From assembly GCF_009388985.1 (NCBI RefSeq), contig NZ_CP036422.1:2370501-2434500 (forward strand): a stretch of DNA of 64,000 bases, read 5' to 3'. The notes below the pieces were generated by a model. It saw only the letters and a list, made by a program, of their open reading frames with translations. It ran no database searches and was not told the origin of the DNA. A program made the position numbers and the translations under genes. Positions 17,267 through 25,293 of this stretch are shown here, one piece after another. Numbering within the stretch: the stretch's first letter is position 1; every line of letters begins with the position of its first letter. The stretch comes from Halioglobus maricola (lineage in GTDB: Bacteria; Pseudomonadota; Gammaproteobacteria; Pseudomonadales; Halieaceae).

Positions 17267-18229
17267 TCAGCTCCGCCCATGGGGGCTTACGGCGGTCTCG
17301 AGCGCGCGTTCGGTCAGCCAGCGTGCCTGCCTGACCAAAGCATAGATAACCGCGTTACTTGCCGCTTCCTGCCAGGTGTCGCCGTCTCGGGAAGCACACA
17401 CAGTCTCTAGCTCGTTGAGGTCTTCCACCATGGTGATCAGCTGCGTCGAATCCTGCGAGCCAATCTCTTTGAGCTCTCTCAACTGCTTTTCACTGAAGGC
17501 ATGCGGGCGTGTGCTCACCAATTCGCTCAGGCTTGAGTGACCGGCATCAGATTCCTTCTCGGTCACGCCATGCGCCAGGTAGTACGCAAGTTCGGTTGGC
17601 TGCGGAGGGAACTCCGCAGAGGCCACACCGGCCCGGTCTAGCTCTTCACGCCAGTGGTCACTGATGCTGTCGGCCAGAACCATGAGGCTGGGGTTACCCA
17701 GACATTCTCTGGCATTGCTCAACCTGCGCCACGCCTCTGGCCCCAGCGATGTGCTTTCCACGACCAGCGCGTCGCACACAAACTCGTTGGTTGACGCCGC
17801 GTCCAGAAATTCGATGACGCTGCTGGCGGTGATTTTGGCGTTGCACTTGGCAAGGTAGCCCTGATGCTCCTGCAGCCACGAGGCTAATCGCTGACCTACA
17901 AAAATCACTCGGGGCTTGGGCGCAGCCGCTGTCGTGCCTGTGCTGCTATCCAGTAAATGCTCCAGGGTCTTCCTGTCACTGCCAGCAATCTCGCCAATGC
18001 GCGTGCCTGACTCGACCAGCGCAGAGACAAGCTGCAGATGGTCCAAATCAGTCTGGGTATACTGGCGTCGCCCTGTCGGCGACTTATGGCTGGCACCAAG
18101 GCTGTAGCGGCGCTCCCAGACGCGCAGTGTATCCGGTTTAACGCCAGTAAGGCGGGCTACTGTGCCGATGCCGTACAAGGGCATGGCTTGAAATTCAATC
18201 TGTGTCACCTGTTTCGCATCTCTTGCCAT
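17267..18229 (-). CDS. MerR family regulator with a degenerate cobalamin-domain-like C-terminus
   Basis: 320 residues. The MerR HTH is at residues about 17-85 (YGIGTVARLTGVKPDTLRVWERRY, then GRRQYTQTDLDHLQLVSAL), close to MlrA/CarH/LitR types. The remainder has a Rossmann-like segment beginning PRVIFVGQRLASWL, where light-sensing relatives carry cobalamin, but the B12-binding DxHxxG motif is absent. It therefore probably regulates without B12. It is divergent from the DUF523/DUF1722 gene, the usual neighbour in light/singlet-oxygen response clusters. Start ATG 18229 has no good ribosome binding site; GTG at 18208 or ATG at 18184 are alternatives. Confidence 0.85.
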   Translation of the reverse strand: MARDAKQVTQIEFQAMPLYGIGTVARLTGVKPDTLRVWERRYSLGASHKSPTGRRQYTQTDLDHLQLVSALVESGTRIGEIAGSDRKTLEHLLDSSTGTTAAAPKPRVIFVGQRLASWLQEHQGYLAKCNAKITASSVIEFLDAASTNEFVCDALVVESTSLGPEAWRRLSNARECLGNPSLMVLADSISDHWREELDRAGVASAEFPPQPTELAYYLAHGVTEKESDAGHSSLSELVSTRPHAFSEKQLRELKEIGSQDSTQLITMVEDLNELETVCASRDGDTWQEAASNAVIYALVRQARWLTERALETAVSPHGRS

Positions 18230-18362
18230 CGTTTGATAGTGATACGCAGCATATCGAGACGTGGATTAGCGCATTCCCAGCAAACCTTCCCCGCCTTGCT
18301 GGCGAGGCTCTTGCAGCGAATCGTCGGAACGCGTAGTTTTCAGTCAACAGGAGGACAACCGA

Positions 18363-19331
18363 GTGAACTTATCGCCTGATTACCAGCCCCTGCCTATCGT
18401 CGGGATAGGCTCCTGCCTCGCCGGTAATCCCGTGCGCTATGACGGCCAGACCAAGGCAGCGAATGGCCATGTACAGCGCATGTTGGAGTGCTTCGATGCA
18501 CGGCCTTTCTGCCCAGAGATGGCGATCGGCTTAGGCGTGCCCAGACCCCCCATCCAGATTGTCGGTGAGCCCGACGCACTGCGCGTCGTTGACGTGGCTA
18601 CAGGGGAACTCGATGTCACTGTCCCGTTGCAAGAATTCGCCCATCAGGTCATCGAGCAGACGCCCCGACTCAGCGGTTACATACTGGTCAAGGGCAGCCC
18701 CAGCTGCGGCTTCGATCGGGTCAAACGCTACAATAATAAAGGTAACGTGGTCGCCCACGACAGTCAGGGTATGTTCGCATCTACATTGGCGGCACTCGAC
18801 CCACTACTACCTCTGGAAGACGACGGGCGCCTCAACGATCCCGGTTTGCGTGAGAGCTTTGTCACCCGCGTGTACGTCTACCACCAGTGGCACAAGCTCT
18901 GCGCAGACGGGCTAAGCGCAAGTAGCCTGATCGCTTTTTACAGCCGCTACAAATACCTGGTAATGGCACACCATGTGCCCAGCTATAAATCGCTGGGCAA
19001 ACTCCTGGCCAACGCAGGTAAGGAAAACATCGACGCACTCGCCACAGAATTCATCGCCAGCTTGATGACTGCTTTGAGCATGCGCACCAGCCGTCGCAGC
19101 CATGCCAACGTGTTGTTTCATCTTGCGGGCTACCTGCGCAAACATATCGCGCCAGCGGAACGACAGCGCCTGAGTGCACTTATCGATCAGTATCGCCTCA
19201 GTGCCATTCCACTTATCGTGCCAATTACCTTACTCAAGCACCACTTCGCCAATCACCCTAACGAATACATTGCCCAGCAGGTATTTCTAAATCCGTATCC
19301 GGATGAATTACAGATTCGAAATGTGACCTGA
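18363..19331 (+). CDS. DUF523 and DUF1722 domain protein (YbgA-like)
   Basis: 322 residues from GTG 18363, preceded by AGGAGG at the right distance. The N-terminal half is DUF523 (IGSCLAGNPVRYDG, then KGSPSCGFDRV with conserved cysteines); the C-terminal half is DUF1722 (YKYLVMAHHVPSYKSLGKLLANAG). Two-domain proteins like this are frequently beside MerR regulators and photolyases. The biochemical function is unproven; DUF1722 is also found fused to photolyase-linked proteins. It is divergent from the MerR gene with a 133-base intergenic region. Confidence 0.88.
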   Translation: MNLSPDYQPLPIVGIGSCLAGNPVRYDGQTKAANGHVQRMLECFDARPFCPEMAIGLGVPRPPIQIVGEPDALRVVDVATGELDVTVPLQEFAHQVIEQTPRLSGYILVKGSPSCGFDRVKRYNNKGNVVAHDSQGMFASTLAALDPLLPLEDDGRLNDPGLRESFVTRVYVYHQWHKLCADGLSASSLIAFYSRYKYLVMAHHVPSYKSLGKLLANAGKENIDALATEFIASLMTALSMRTSRRSHANVLFHLAGYLRKHIAPAERQRLSALIDQYRLSAIPLIVPITLLKHHFANHPNEYIAQQVFLNPYPDELQIRNVT

Positions 19332-19336
19332 GCTCA

Positions 19337-19807
19337 TCAATCCGCGGGTACTGCTTGCTGTGTTTCTTTATCATCCATGCGGGAGCGGTAGTCCCAGCTG
19401 AAGAAGCGACTAGGGGTAATAGTGATGGTGACTTCCTCGTCTACTCGCGACAGCAACCAGGTAGCCAGAGACTGGTTGCCGTCCCCGAGATATCGATCAA
19501 TCGCCAACAACAAGTTATCTGCGGCACCGTCGCTCGAAAGCACGGCATCCCCCTGCCCCCTCACACCGCAATAAGGCGGTTGATTGGGCGATATCTCAAA
19601 ACCCACCTTGGGCGCCTTGCGCAATAGTTTTACCAGTGGTGAATCACGATGTGACACGCAGTGAAACTTCCCATCGCGAAAGGTAAACCAGAGCGAGACA
19701 ACTCTTGGATAACCGTCATCACCCACGCAGGCAACACGCAATGGATACCTGTTCTCTCCCAACCAATTATGAATTTTCTGGAGTTCCCAGGGGCCCTTAA
19801 TTTTCAC
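19337..19807 (-). CDS. pyridoxamine 5'-phosphate oxidase-like (split-barrel flavin) protein
   Basis: 156 residues with a split-barrel pattern: YPLRVACVGDDGYPRVVSLWFTFRDGKFHCVSHRDSPLVKLLRKAPKVGFEI. Members bind FMN or F420 (some bind haem) and reduce small molecules. The full catalytic set of PdxH is not present, so it is not the vitamin B6 enzyme. The substrate is unknown. It is 12 bases downstream of the TIGR01777 gene and probably in its operon. Confidence 0.75.
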   Translation of the reverse strand: MKIKGPWELQKIHNWLGENRYPLRVACVGDDGYPRVVSLWFTFRDGKFHCVSHRDSPLVKLLRKAPKVGFEISPNQPPYCGVRGQGDAVLSSDGAADNLLLAIDRYLGDGNQSLATWLLSRVDEEVTITITPSRFFSWDYRSRMDDKETQQAVPAD

Positions 19808-19819
19808 ATCTATCTCCCG

Positions 19820-20704
19820 TCAGCGAATGGCTGCTACAGCCTGATCCAAGGTAGGATACCTGAAAGCAAAGCCAGCATCCTGCAATGCCTGCGGGATCAC
19901 CCGCTGCCCACGCAGCAGCAACTCATCGGCCATCTCACCTACCAACAGTCGTGCTGCAAATGCCGGCACCGGAATTGAGGCCAGGGTAAAGTAGTGTTTG
20001 CTGAGCACCCTCGCGAAATCGCGGCTGGTCACTGGTTCTGGCGCACAGACATTGAAGGGGCCAGAAAGATTGGCGTCGCTCAGCACATATGAAATGGCAG
20101 CGACAACGTCGCGGCGATGAATCCAGCTCAACCACTGCCTGCCACTGCCGAGCCAGGTGCCGACACCGAGGCGGAATGAGCCCGCCATCTGCTCGAACGC
20201 CCCTCCTCCTGCATCGAGCACCACGCCAAGACGCAAGGTTGCCACGCGAATGCCCGCCTCCCGAGCGGGATCCAACGCATCTTCCCACTCCTGACAGAGC
20301 GACTGTGAAAAACCGGCCTCAGGGAGGCTATCTTCCCGCAATTTTTCGTCGTCGTGATGCCCGTAATAGCCGATTGCACTGGCACTGACGATCACCTCAG
20401 GTGGCGTCTCAAGGCGTTCGACAAGGCAAACCAGCGCTTTCGTTACGTCGATGCGGCTATTCACCAGCTCGCGTTTGTAGTCGGTGTTCCAGCGTTGCCC
20501 TGCCATCGACGCTCCGGCCAGGTTGATCACTGCATCAATGCGCTCCGAAGAACTGATTTGGTCGAGTGATGTGACCGATGGGTAGACACCGTCACAAGGC
20601 AGAACCTGGCGACTGAGTAACAAGATGTCGTGACCCTGCCGCGTCAATTCAGGGATCAACGCACCACCGATAAACCCTGTCCCGCCTGTCACCAGAATAC
20701 GCAT
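19820..20704 (-). CDS. TIGR01777 family epimerase (YfcH-like SDR)
   Basis: 294 residues. The Rossmann NAD(P) motif VTGGTGFIGGAL is at the N-terminus; SASAIGYYG and SWIHRRDVVAAI follow, and the C-terminal DUF1731 segment (VIPQALQDAGFAFRYPTLDQAV) ends the protein. The family is extended-SDR-like with unsettled substrate, and often lies with photolyase/carotenoid stress genes. Its promoter region, shared with the divergent sirtuin, holds a 9-base inverted repeat. Confidence 0.92.
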   Translation of the reverse strand: MRILVTGGTGFIGGALIPELTRQGHDILLLSRQVLPCDGVYPSVTSLDQISSSERIDAVINLAGASMAGQRWNTDYKRELVNSRIDVTKALVCLVERLETPPEVIVSASAIGYYGHHDDEKLREDSLPEAGFSQSLCQEWEDALDPAREAGIRVATLRLGVVLDAGGGAFEQMAGSFRLGVGTWLGSGRQWLSWIHRRDVVAAISYVLSDANLSGPFNVCAPEPVTSRDFARVLSKHYFTLASIPVPAFAARLLVGEMADELLLRGQRVIPQALQDAGFAFRYPTLDQAVAAIR

Positions 20705-20724
20705 ACGCTCTCCTCCTCAGCAAA

Positions 20725-20781
20725 TATACGTTGTCACCCAAGCATAGATCACTGAACTGTCAGGTGTCCTTCCAACGTATA
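20725..20781. promoter_or_regulatory. inverted repeat in the divergent epimerase/sirtuin promoter
   Basis: TATACGTTG (20725-20733) and its exact reverse complement CAACGTATA (20773-20781) flank the centre of the 85-base intergenic region, 39 bases apart. Each arm is followed by a GTCA-type extension on one side. Spacing and placement near both start codons suggest a shared operator or paired -10 elements. MerR-type control by the nearby regulator is a guess. Confidence 0.4.
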
Positions 20782-20789
20782 CTGTCACT

Positions 20790-21611
20790 ATGCAAAACAG
20801 CACCCGCCCCATCACCGAGTTACAACGGTTCCTGAGCACCAGCGAGAGCCTTTTCACGCTGACCGGTGCAGGTATCAGCGCTCCATCAGGTCTGCCAACA
20901 TACCGCGATACAGAGGGCAAATGGCTCTATCGGAAACCCATCCAGCACCGCGAATTTTTGCAGCAGGAGCACACCCGTAAACGCTATTGGGCACGCTCTA
21001 CGCTTGGCTGGCCTGCGGTTCGCGATGCGTCACCCAATCCGGCTCATCTGGCCCTGGCTCGCCTGGAACGACAGGGTCGCATCGAGCAACTGGTCACCCA
21101 GAATGTCGATCGACTGCACCAGCGTGCAGGCAGTAACCGGGTCATTGACCTGCATGGCCGGCTTGATCGCGTTCGCTGCATCGAATGCAAGTCACTCTAT
21201 CAACGGGAAATCTTACAGGCAGAGCTTACGGCGAAGAATCCCTGGCTGGTCAGTGCTGCTGCAGAAGCCCGCCCTGACGGCGACCGCGATTTGGAAGACA
21301 CCGTACTCGATCGATTCGAGATTCCGTGCTGCCCAGGCTGTCGGGGCATCCTGATGCCCGACGTGGTGTTCTTTGGCGGCAATATTCCCGCGGCTCGAAA
21401 TCAAGACTGCATAGCGGCACTGACTCGCTCTGACGCACTTCTGGTTATCGGCAGTTCGCTTCAGGTTTACTCAGGTTATCGCCTGTGTCGACTGGCTGCA
21501 GAGCAAGGTATTCCCATCGCGATCATCAATCCCGGCAAAACCCGGGCGGACTCACTGGCGGATGTCAGGATTTTGGAATCTGCCTCGAAAGCGCTAACTG
21601 CGCTACACTAG
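20790..21611 (+). CDS. SIR2 family NAD-dependent protein deacylase
   Basis: 273 residues. Sirtuin motifs are complete: LTGAGISAPSGLPTYRD (residues about 23-39), TQNVDRLHQRAG, the catalytic His in DLHGRL, and zinc pairs CIEC and CCPGC; PDVVFFGGNIP and VIGSSLQV complete the fold. It resembles SIRT4-like (class II) enzymes by length and the CCPGC pair. It would remove acyl groups from lysines using NAD+. It is divergent from the TIGR01777 epimerase and 37 bases before the next lipoprotein gene. Confidence 0.9.
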   Translation: MQNSTRPITELQRFLSTSESLFTLTGAGISAPSGLPTYRDTEGKWLYRKPIQHREFLQQEHTRKRYWARSTLGWPAVRDASPNPAHLALARLERQGRIEQLVTQNVDRLHQRAGSNRVIDLHGRLDRVRCIECKSLYQREILQAELTAKNPWLVSAAAEARPDGDRDLEDTVLDRFEIPCCPGCRGILMPDVVFFGGNIPAARNQDCIAALTRSDALLVIGSSLQVYSGYRLCRLAAEQGIPIAIINPGKTRADSLADVRILESASKALTALH

Positions 21612-21648
21612 CGTCAAGCATTGGCAAGTAACAGGCAAGGAACAGCAC

Positions 21649-22065
21649 ATGAAATTGTCTCAACATTTTTTTGCAGCACTGGTCATTCTCGCGACGCTAT
21701 CGGGCTGCGGAACGACTGACTCCACCCTACAGCAACAGGGCCATAATCAATCCTATATCACCGGCTTTCACGATGGTCGTCACAGCGGCATGAAAGAAGG
21801 TGGTAACAACTACGAGCACTACATCAAGGATACAGAGCGCTTCGCGTCGGACGAGGAGTATCGCCAAGGCTGGCTAGCCGGCGAAGCGGAGGGGGAAAAA
21901 CTACAACAACAGGCTGTCGCAGCCGGCAACGCTGCGGCCGGTGCAGCGGCCGGTTACAGTATCAATAAAGAGGCGAAAAAGGCCGGACCACACCCTGAGA
22001 AGGCTGCAAAAGACGCGATGAAAGGCGTGGACACTGACGCCTTAAATGCACTGGAAAAGCAGTAA
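21649..22065 (+). CDS. small lipoprotein of unknown function
   Basis: 138 residues. Signal peptide with lipobox LSGC (Cys20). The mature part has two GxxxG-like repeats, YITGFHDGRHSGMKEG and YRQGWLAGEAEGEKLQ, in which a Gly-x2-Asp/Glu-Gly pattern recurs, then an Ala/Gly-rich stretch (AAGNAAAGAAAGYS). I do not recognise a named family. It is convergent, with 3 bases between stops, with the gene at 22069-22590. Confidence 0.7.
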   Translation: MKLSQHFFAALVILATLSGCGTTDSTLQQQGHNQSYITGFHDGRHSGMKEGGNNYEHYIKDTERFASDEEYRQGWLAGEAEGEKLQQQAVAAGNAAAGAAAGYSINKEAKKAGPHPEKAAKDAMKGVDTDALNALEKQ

Positions 22066-22068
22066 AAA

Positions 22069-22590
22069 TCAACCGCCAGCGGTAAACTGCGCGAACTCGT
22101 CATTCAAGCGAGGGCAAGGCGTTATCTCACCTTGAGGTTCATGCTGTTCCCCACAAAAGGGGCAGAACACCTTGCCTGACTGCATCGGCAGCCGGATCTG
22201 ACCCAGACTCACCAGCAGCAGAAACTGGCCAAATACATAGTCTGCGGGCCACAAGTCTGCGGTCTGACCAAACGCTCCGCTGGCTGAATCCCACACTAGA
22301 TGCTCGGTGTCAGGCCCCAGTGCCTCATTGAGTTTCTCGACACTGGCGTCACCATTCCAGAACACCGTGAAACTGCCGTCGGCCCGAGACATTAGACCCG
22401 CCAGTGGCGTGTTTTCTTGTAGGTAGGTTTCCAACAACGGCTTCAATGGGCTTTCACCCAGCAGACCATGAGTGACAACCATTCTAGTGTTAGACGCCGC
22501 TGAACCGATGTAAATAGCGCCTGCACCAGACATCGCCTGGATGACACGGTTGTACTTGACGAGATCAGATTCCATAGACGGATTTGTCAT
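22069..22590 (-). CDS. uncharacterised protein with C-terminal CxxC motif
   Basis: 173 residues from ATG 22590; MESDL six codons in is an alternative start. The central part looks globular (VFWNGDASVEKLNEALGPDTEHLVWDSASG). Near the C-terminus FCPFCGEQH and a later CP look like a partial zinc ribbon. No family recognised. It is 17 bases downstream of tRNA-Cys on the same strand. Confidence 0.6.
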   Translation of the reverse strand: MTNPSMESDLVKYNRVIQAMSGAGAIYIGSAASNTRMVVTHGLLGESPLKPLLETYLQENTPLAGLMSRADGSFTVFWNGDASVEKLNEALGPDTEHLVWDSASGAFGQTADLWPADYVFGQFLLLVSLGQIRLPMQSGKVFCPFCGEQHEPQGEITPCPRLNDEFAQFTAGG

Positions 22591-22607
22591 ACGATACTAA
22601 AGAAAAA

Positions 22608-22681
22608 TGGAGGCTCGGGTCGGAATCGAACCGGCGTAGACGGATTTGCAATCCGCTGCATCACCACTCTGCCACCGAGCC
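22608..22681 (-). tRNA. tRNA-Cys(GCA)
   Basis: 74 bases on the minus strand: GGCTCGG pairs with CCGAGCC, then T and CCA. Anticodon loop TTGCAAA gives GCA. It follows tRNA-Gly by 34 bases, the order seen after pgsA in Pseudomonas. Confidence 0.97.
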
Positions 22682-22715
22682 ACATAGTCGACTGAGAACC
22701 AGTCTGAAAAGAAGT

Positions 22716-22791
22716 TGGAGCGGGAAACCGGGTTCGAACCGGCGACCTCAACCTTGGCAAGGTTGCGCTCTACCAACTGAGCTATTCCCGC
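22716..22791 (-). tRNA. tRNA-Gly(GCC)
   Basis: 76 bases on the minus strand: GCGGGAA pairs with TTCCCGC, then T and CCA. Anticodon loop TTGCCAA gives GCC. It lies about 106 bases downstream of pgsA. Confidence 0.97.
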
Positions 22792-22897
22792 TTCACAGCA
22801 CGCTCTGCAGGGCAGTGCGTGGTAAAGAGGCGCCTATTGTATGCACCGGGCGCCCGGTGTCAACCGAATATCCAAAAAAATCCTGCAAGGCGCTGAA

Positions 22898-23470
22898 TTA
22901 AAACGAATTATCCCGTTCTTTCATCACCACCCAGGCCGCTTTTAGATAGATAAACATCGACCATAGAGTGAGTATGGCGGCGATGTAGAGCACGACATAA
23001 CTGAGGGCCAAGAGCCAGCTCTCATTGGTATCCGGATCGATAGCCAGCAGGGCAGCAATCGCCACCATCTGGAACGCGGTTTTGACCTTGCCGACATAGG
23101 AAACCGCCACCGAGGTTCGGGCGCCAAGCTCGGCCATCCACTCCCGCAGGGCCGACACCACGATTTCGCGACCAATGATCACGCAGGCGGCCAGCGTGAA
23201 GAGCAGTGTGTCGTGGCGCTCTACCAGCAAAACCAGGGCCACGGCGACCATCAGCTTGTCTGCCACGGGATCGAGGAAGGCGCCAAAAGCCGTCATCTGG
23301 CCCAGCTTGCGGGCGAGATAGCCGTCTACCCAGTCAGTAATTGCGGCCACACCAAAGATGGCTGCGGCGACCAGTAAATGGTTGTGAAATGGCAGATAGA
23401 AAACAACGACCAACACGGGTATCAGGCAGATCCTGAGCAGCGTTAATGCGTTCGGTATATTGAGTTTCAA
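22898..23470 (-). CDS. pgsA: CDP-diacylglycerol-glycerol-3-phosphate 3-phosphatidyltransferase
   Basis: 190 residues, polytopic inner-membrane enzyme. The CDP-alcohol phosphotransferase signature (D-G-x2-A-R-x8-G-x3-D-x3-D) appears as DWVDGYLARKLGQMTAFGAFLDPVADK at residues about 46-72. It makes phosphatidylglycerol phosphate, precursor of PG and cardiolipin. It overlaps the uvrC stop by 4 bases (ATGA), the conserved uvrC-pgsA arrangement of gammaproteobacteria. Confidence 0.96.
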   Translation of the reverse strand: MKLNIPNALTLLRICLIPVLVVVFYLPFHNHLLVAAAIFGVAAITDWVDGYLARKLGQMTAFGAFLDPVADKLMVAVALVLLVERHDTLLFTLAACVIIGREIVVSALREWMAELGARTSVAVSYVGKVKTAFQMVAIAALLAIDPDTNESWLLALSYVVLYIAAILTLWSMFIYLKAAWVVMKERDNSF

Positions 23471-25293
23471 TGCCCCGGGTTCCCGTGTAGATGGTCGTAT
23501 ATTTGTTGGGCCATTGTGGCACTAATTCCTGCAATTTTCTGCAATTCCTCAACATTGGCATTCACTACGCCCTGGGCACTGCCAAAATGCCGCAACAGTT
23601 CTCGCCGCCGCTTGGCGCCCACACCCGGAATATCCTCAAGCAGTGAGCGCTGACGATTCTTGTCACGCCGTGCGCGGTGCCCGGTGATGGCAAACCGGTG
23701 AGCCTCATCCCGAACCTGTTGAATCAAATGCAGCGCCGGACTATCACCTGGCAACTGCCACTCTCGACCGGTGCCGCCGTCGATCAGGGTTTCGAAACCC
23801 GCCTTTCGGGTGACACCCTTGGCCACCCCTATCACTTCAACACCGGCGATCTGGAGATCTTGAAGTACGCTCATGGCCTGGGTCACCTGACCTTTGCCGC
23901 CGTCGATAAACAGAATGTCTGGCTGGGCACCCTCCCCTGACTTCAAGCGTTTAAATCGCCGCTCCAGCGCTTGCTGCATTGCCGCATAGTCGTCGCCGCC
24001 GGTGATGCCTTCAATATTGTATTTACGATAATCGCTCTTGCGCGGGCCGTTCTGGTCGAACACAACACAAGACGCCACTGTTGCCTCCCCGGAACTATGA
24101 CTGATATCAAAACACTCCATACGCTCGGGCAGTTCAGGTAGGCGCAGTGTCTCCTGCAGATTCTCAAGCCGGCTCAACACTGTCTGGCGGTCCGCGAGGT
24201 GCGACTGCAGATTCGTCTCAGCGGTTTGTACGGCAAGCCGCAGCCAACGAGCCCGGGCATCCCGCACCCGGCTGCGCAACTTTACCTTGCGCTCCGCTTG
24301 CACAGTCAGCGCCTCAGCTAGCGTTTCAGCATCTTCTGGCAGGTCATTAACAATCACTTCGGCGGGCACCGCACGAGAACCGTTCAGGTAGTACTGTGGC
24401 AGAAAGGCCTCCAGCACCCTGGCCGGAGTCTCTTCCAGTTTCAGAGGCGGATAGTAGGTCTTGCTGCCAAGTACTCGCGCGCCGCGCACAAACAATACCT
24501 GCACACAGGCGCGCCCTGCGGAGACCGCCGCCGCCATAATATCCAGGTCGCCCTGTACGCCTTCTATTCCCTGGCTGGCTTGTACCTGCTGCAACTGGGC
24601 AAGCTGGTCTCGGTACACCGCTGCTTTTTCATACTCGAGCTCGGCGGCAGCTTTCTCCATATCGTCAGCCAGACGCACCATCAGCTGCTGGGACTTCCCT
24701 TTGAGAAACAGGCTCGTGCTTTCTACCTGTGCCGCGTACTCCTCCTCGCTGACAAGGTCCACGCATGGCGCGGTGCAGCGATCAATCTGGTATTGCAGGC
24801 ACGGCCGCGAACGGTTGCGAAAATAGCTATCTTCACATTGGCGCACCTTGAACACTTTTTGCATCAGATGCAGTGATTCACGCACAGCGCCTGCACTGGG
24901 ATAAGGGCCGAAGTAACGCCCCTTCTTGCGCTGGGCGCCTCGGTGCAAACTGATACGAGGAAAGGTATCCCCGCTCATGTAGATATACGGGTAGGATTTA
25001 TCGTCCTTGAGCAGAATATTGTAAGGGGGCTGGTGCGTTTTAATCAGGTTGTGTTCAAGTAATAGTGCATCTACTTCAGTAGAGGTCACCGTCACCTGAA
25101 TCTCTGCAATACGGTTGACCAATGCGACTGTTTTGTCGGTCAGACCACTAGCGCGGAAATAGCTTCCCACACGGTTGCGCAGATTCTTGGCTTTGCCGAC
25201 ATAGAGCAGTTTTCCTGCCTCGTCATACATCTGGTAAACACCCGGTCGGGTGGTGAGCGATTTCAAAAATGCCTTGTGGTCGAAGCTGCTCAT
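23467..25293 (-). CDS. uvrC: excinuclease ABC subunit C
   Basis: 608 residues. Order: GIY-YIG domain (residues about 14-93, RPGVYQMYDEAGKLLYVGKAKNLRNRV), Cys-containing linker (CLQYQIDRCTAPC), UVR motif (about 205-240), RNase H-like endonuclease core (MECFDISHSSGEATVASCVVFDQ, about 392-414), and a C-terminal double HhH (LLEDIPGVGAKRRRELLRHFG). It makes the dual incisions of nucleotide excision repair. ATG 25293 directly follows the murB stop. The gacA/uvrY regulator usually found before uvrC is absent. Mfd, which recruits UvrA, is in the same window. Confidence 0.97.
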   Translation of the reverse strand: MSSFDHKAFLKSLTTRPGVYQMYDEAGKLLYVGKAKNLRNRVGSYFRASGLTDKTVALVNRIAEIQVTVTSTEVDALLLEHNLIKTHQPPYNILLKDDKSYPYIYMSGDTFPRISLHRGAQRKKGRYFGPYPSAGAVRESLHLMQKVFKVRQCEDSYFRNRSRPCLQYQIDRCTAPCVDLVSEEEYAAQVESTSLFLKGKSQQLMVRLADDMEKAAAELEYEKAAVYRDQLAQLQQVQASQGIEGVQGDLDIMAAAVSAGRACVQVLFVRGARVLGSKTYYPPLKLEETPARVLEAFLPQYYLNGSRAVPAEVIVNDLPEDAETLAEALTVQAERKVKLRSRVRDARARWLRLAVQTAETNLQSHLADRQTVLSRLENLQETLRLPELPERMECFDISHSSGEATVASCVVFDQNGPRKSDYRKYNIEGITGGDDYAAMQQALERRFKRLKSGEGAQPDILFIDGGKGQVTQAMSVLQDLQIAGVEVIGVAKGVTRKAGFETLIDGGTGREWQLPGDSPALHLIQQVRDEAHRFAITGHRARRDKNRQRSLLEDIPGVGAKRRRELLRHFGSAQGVVNANVEELQKIAGISATMAQQIYDHLHGNPGH

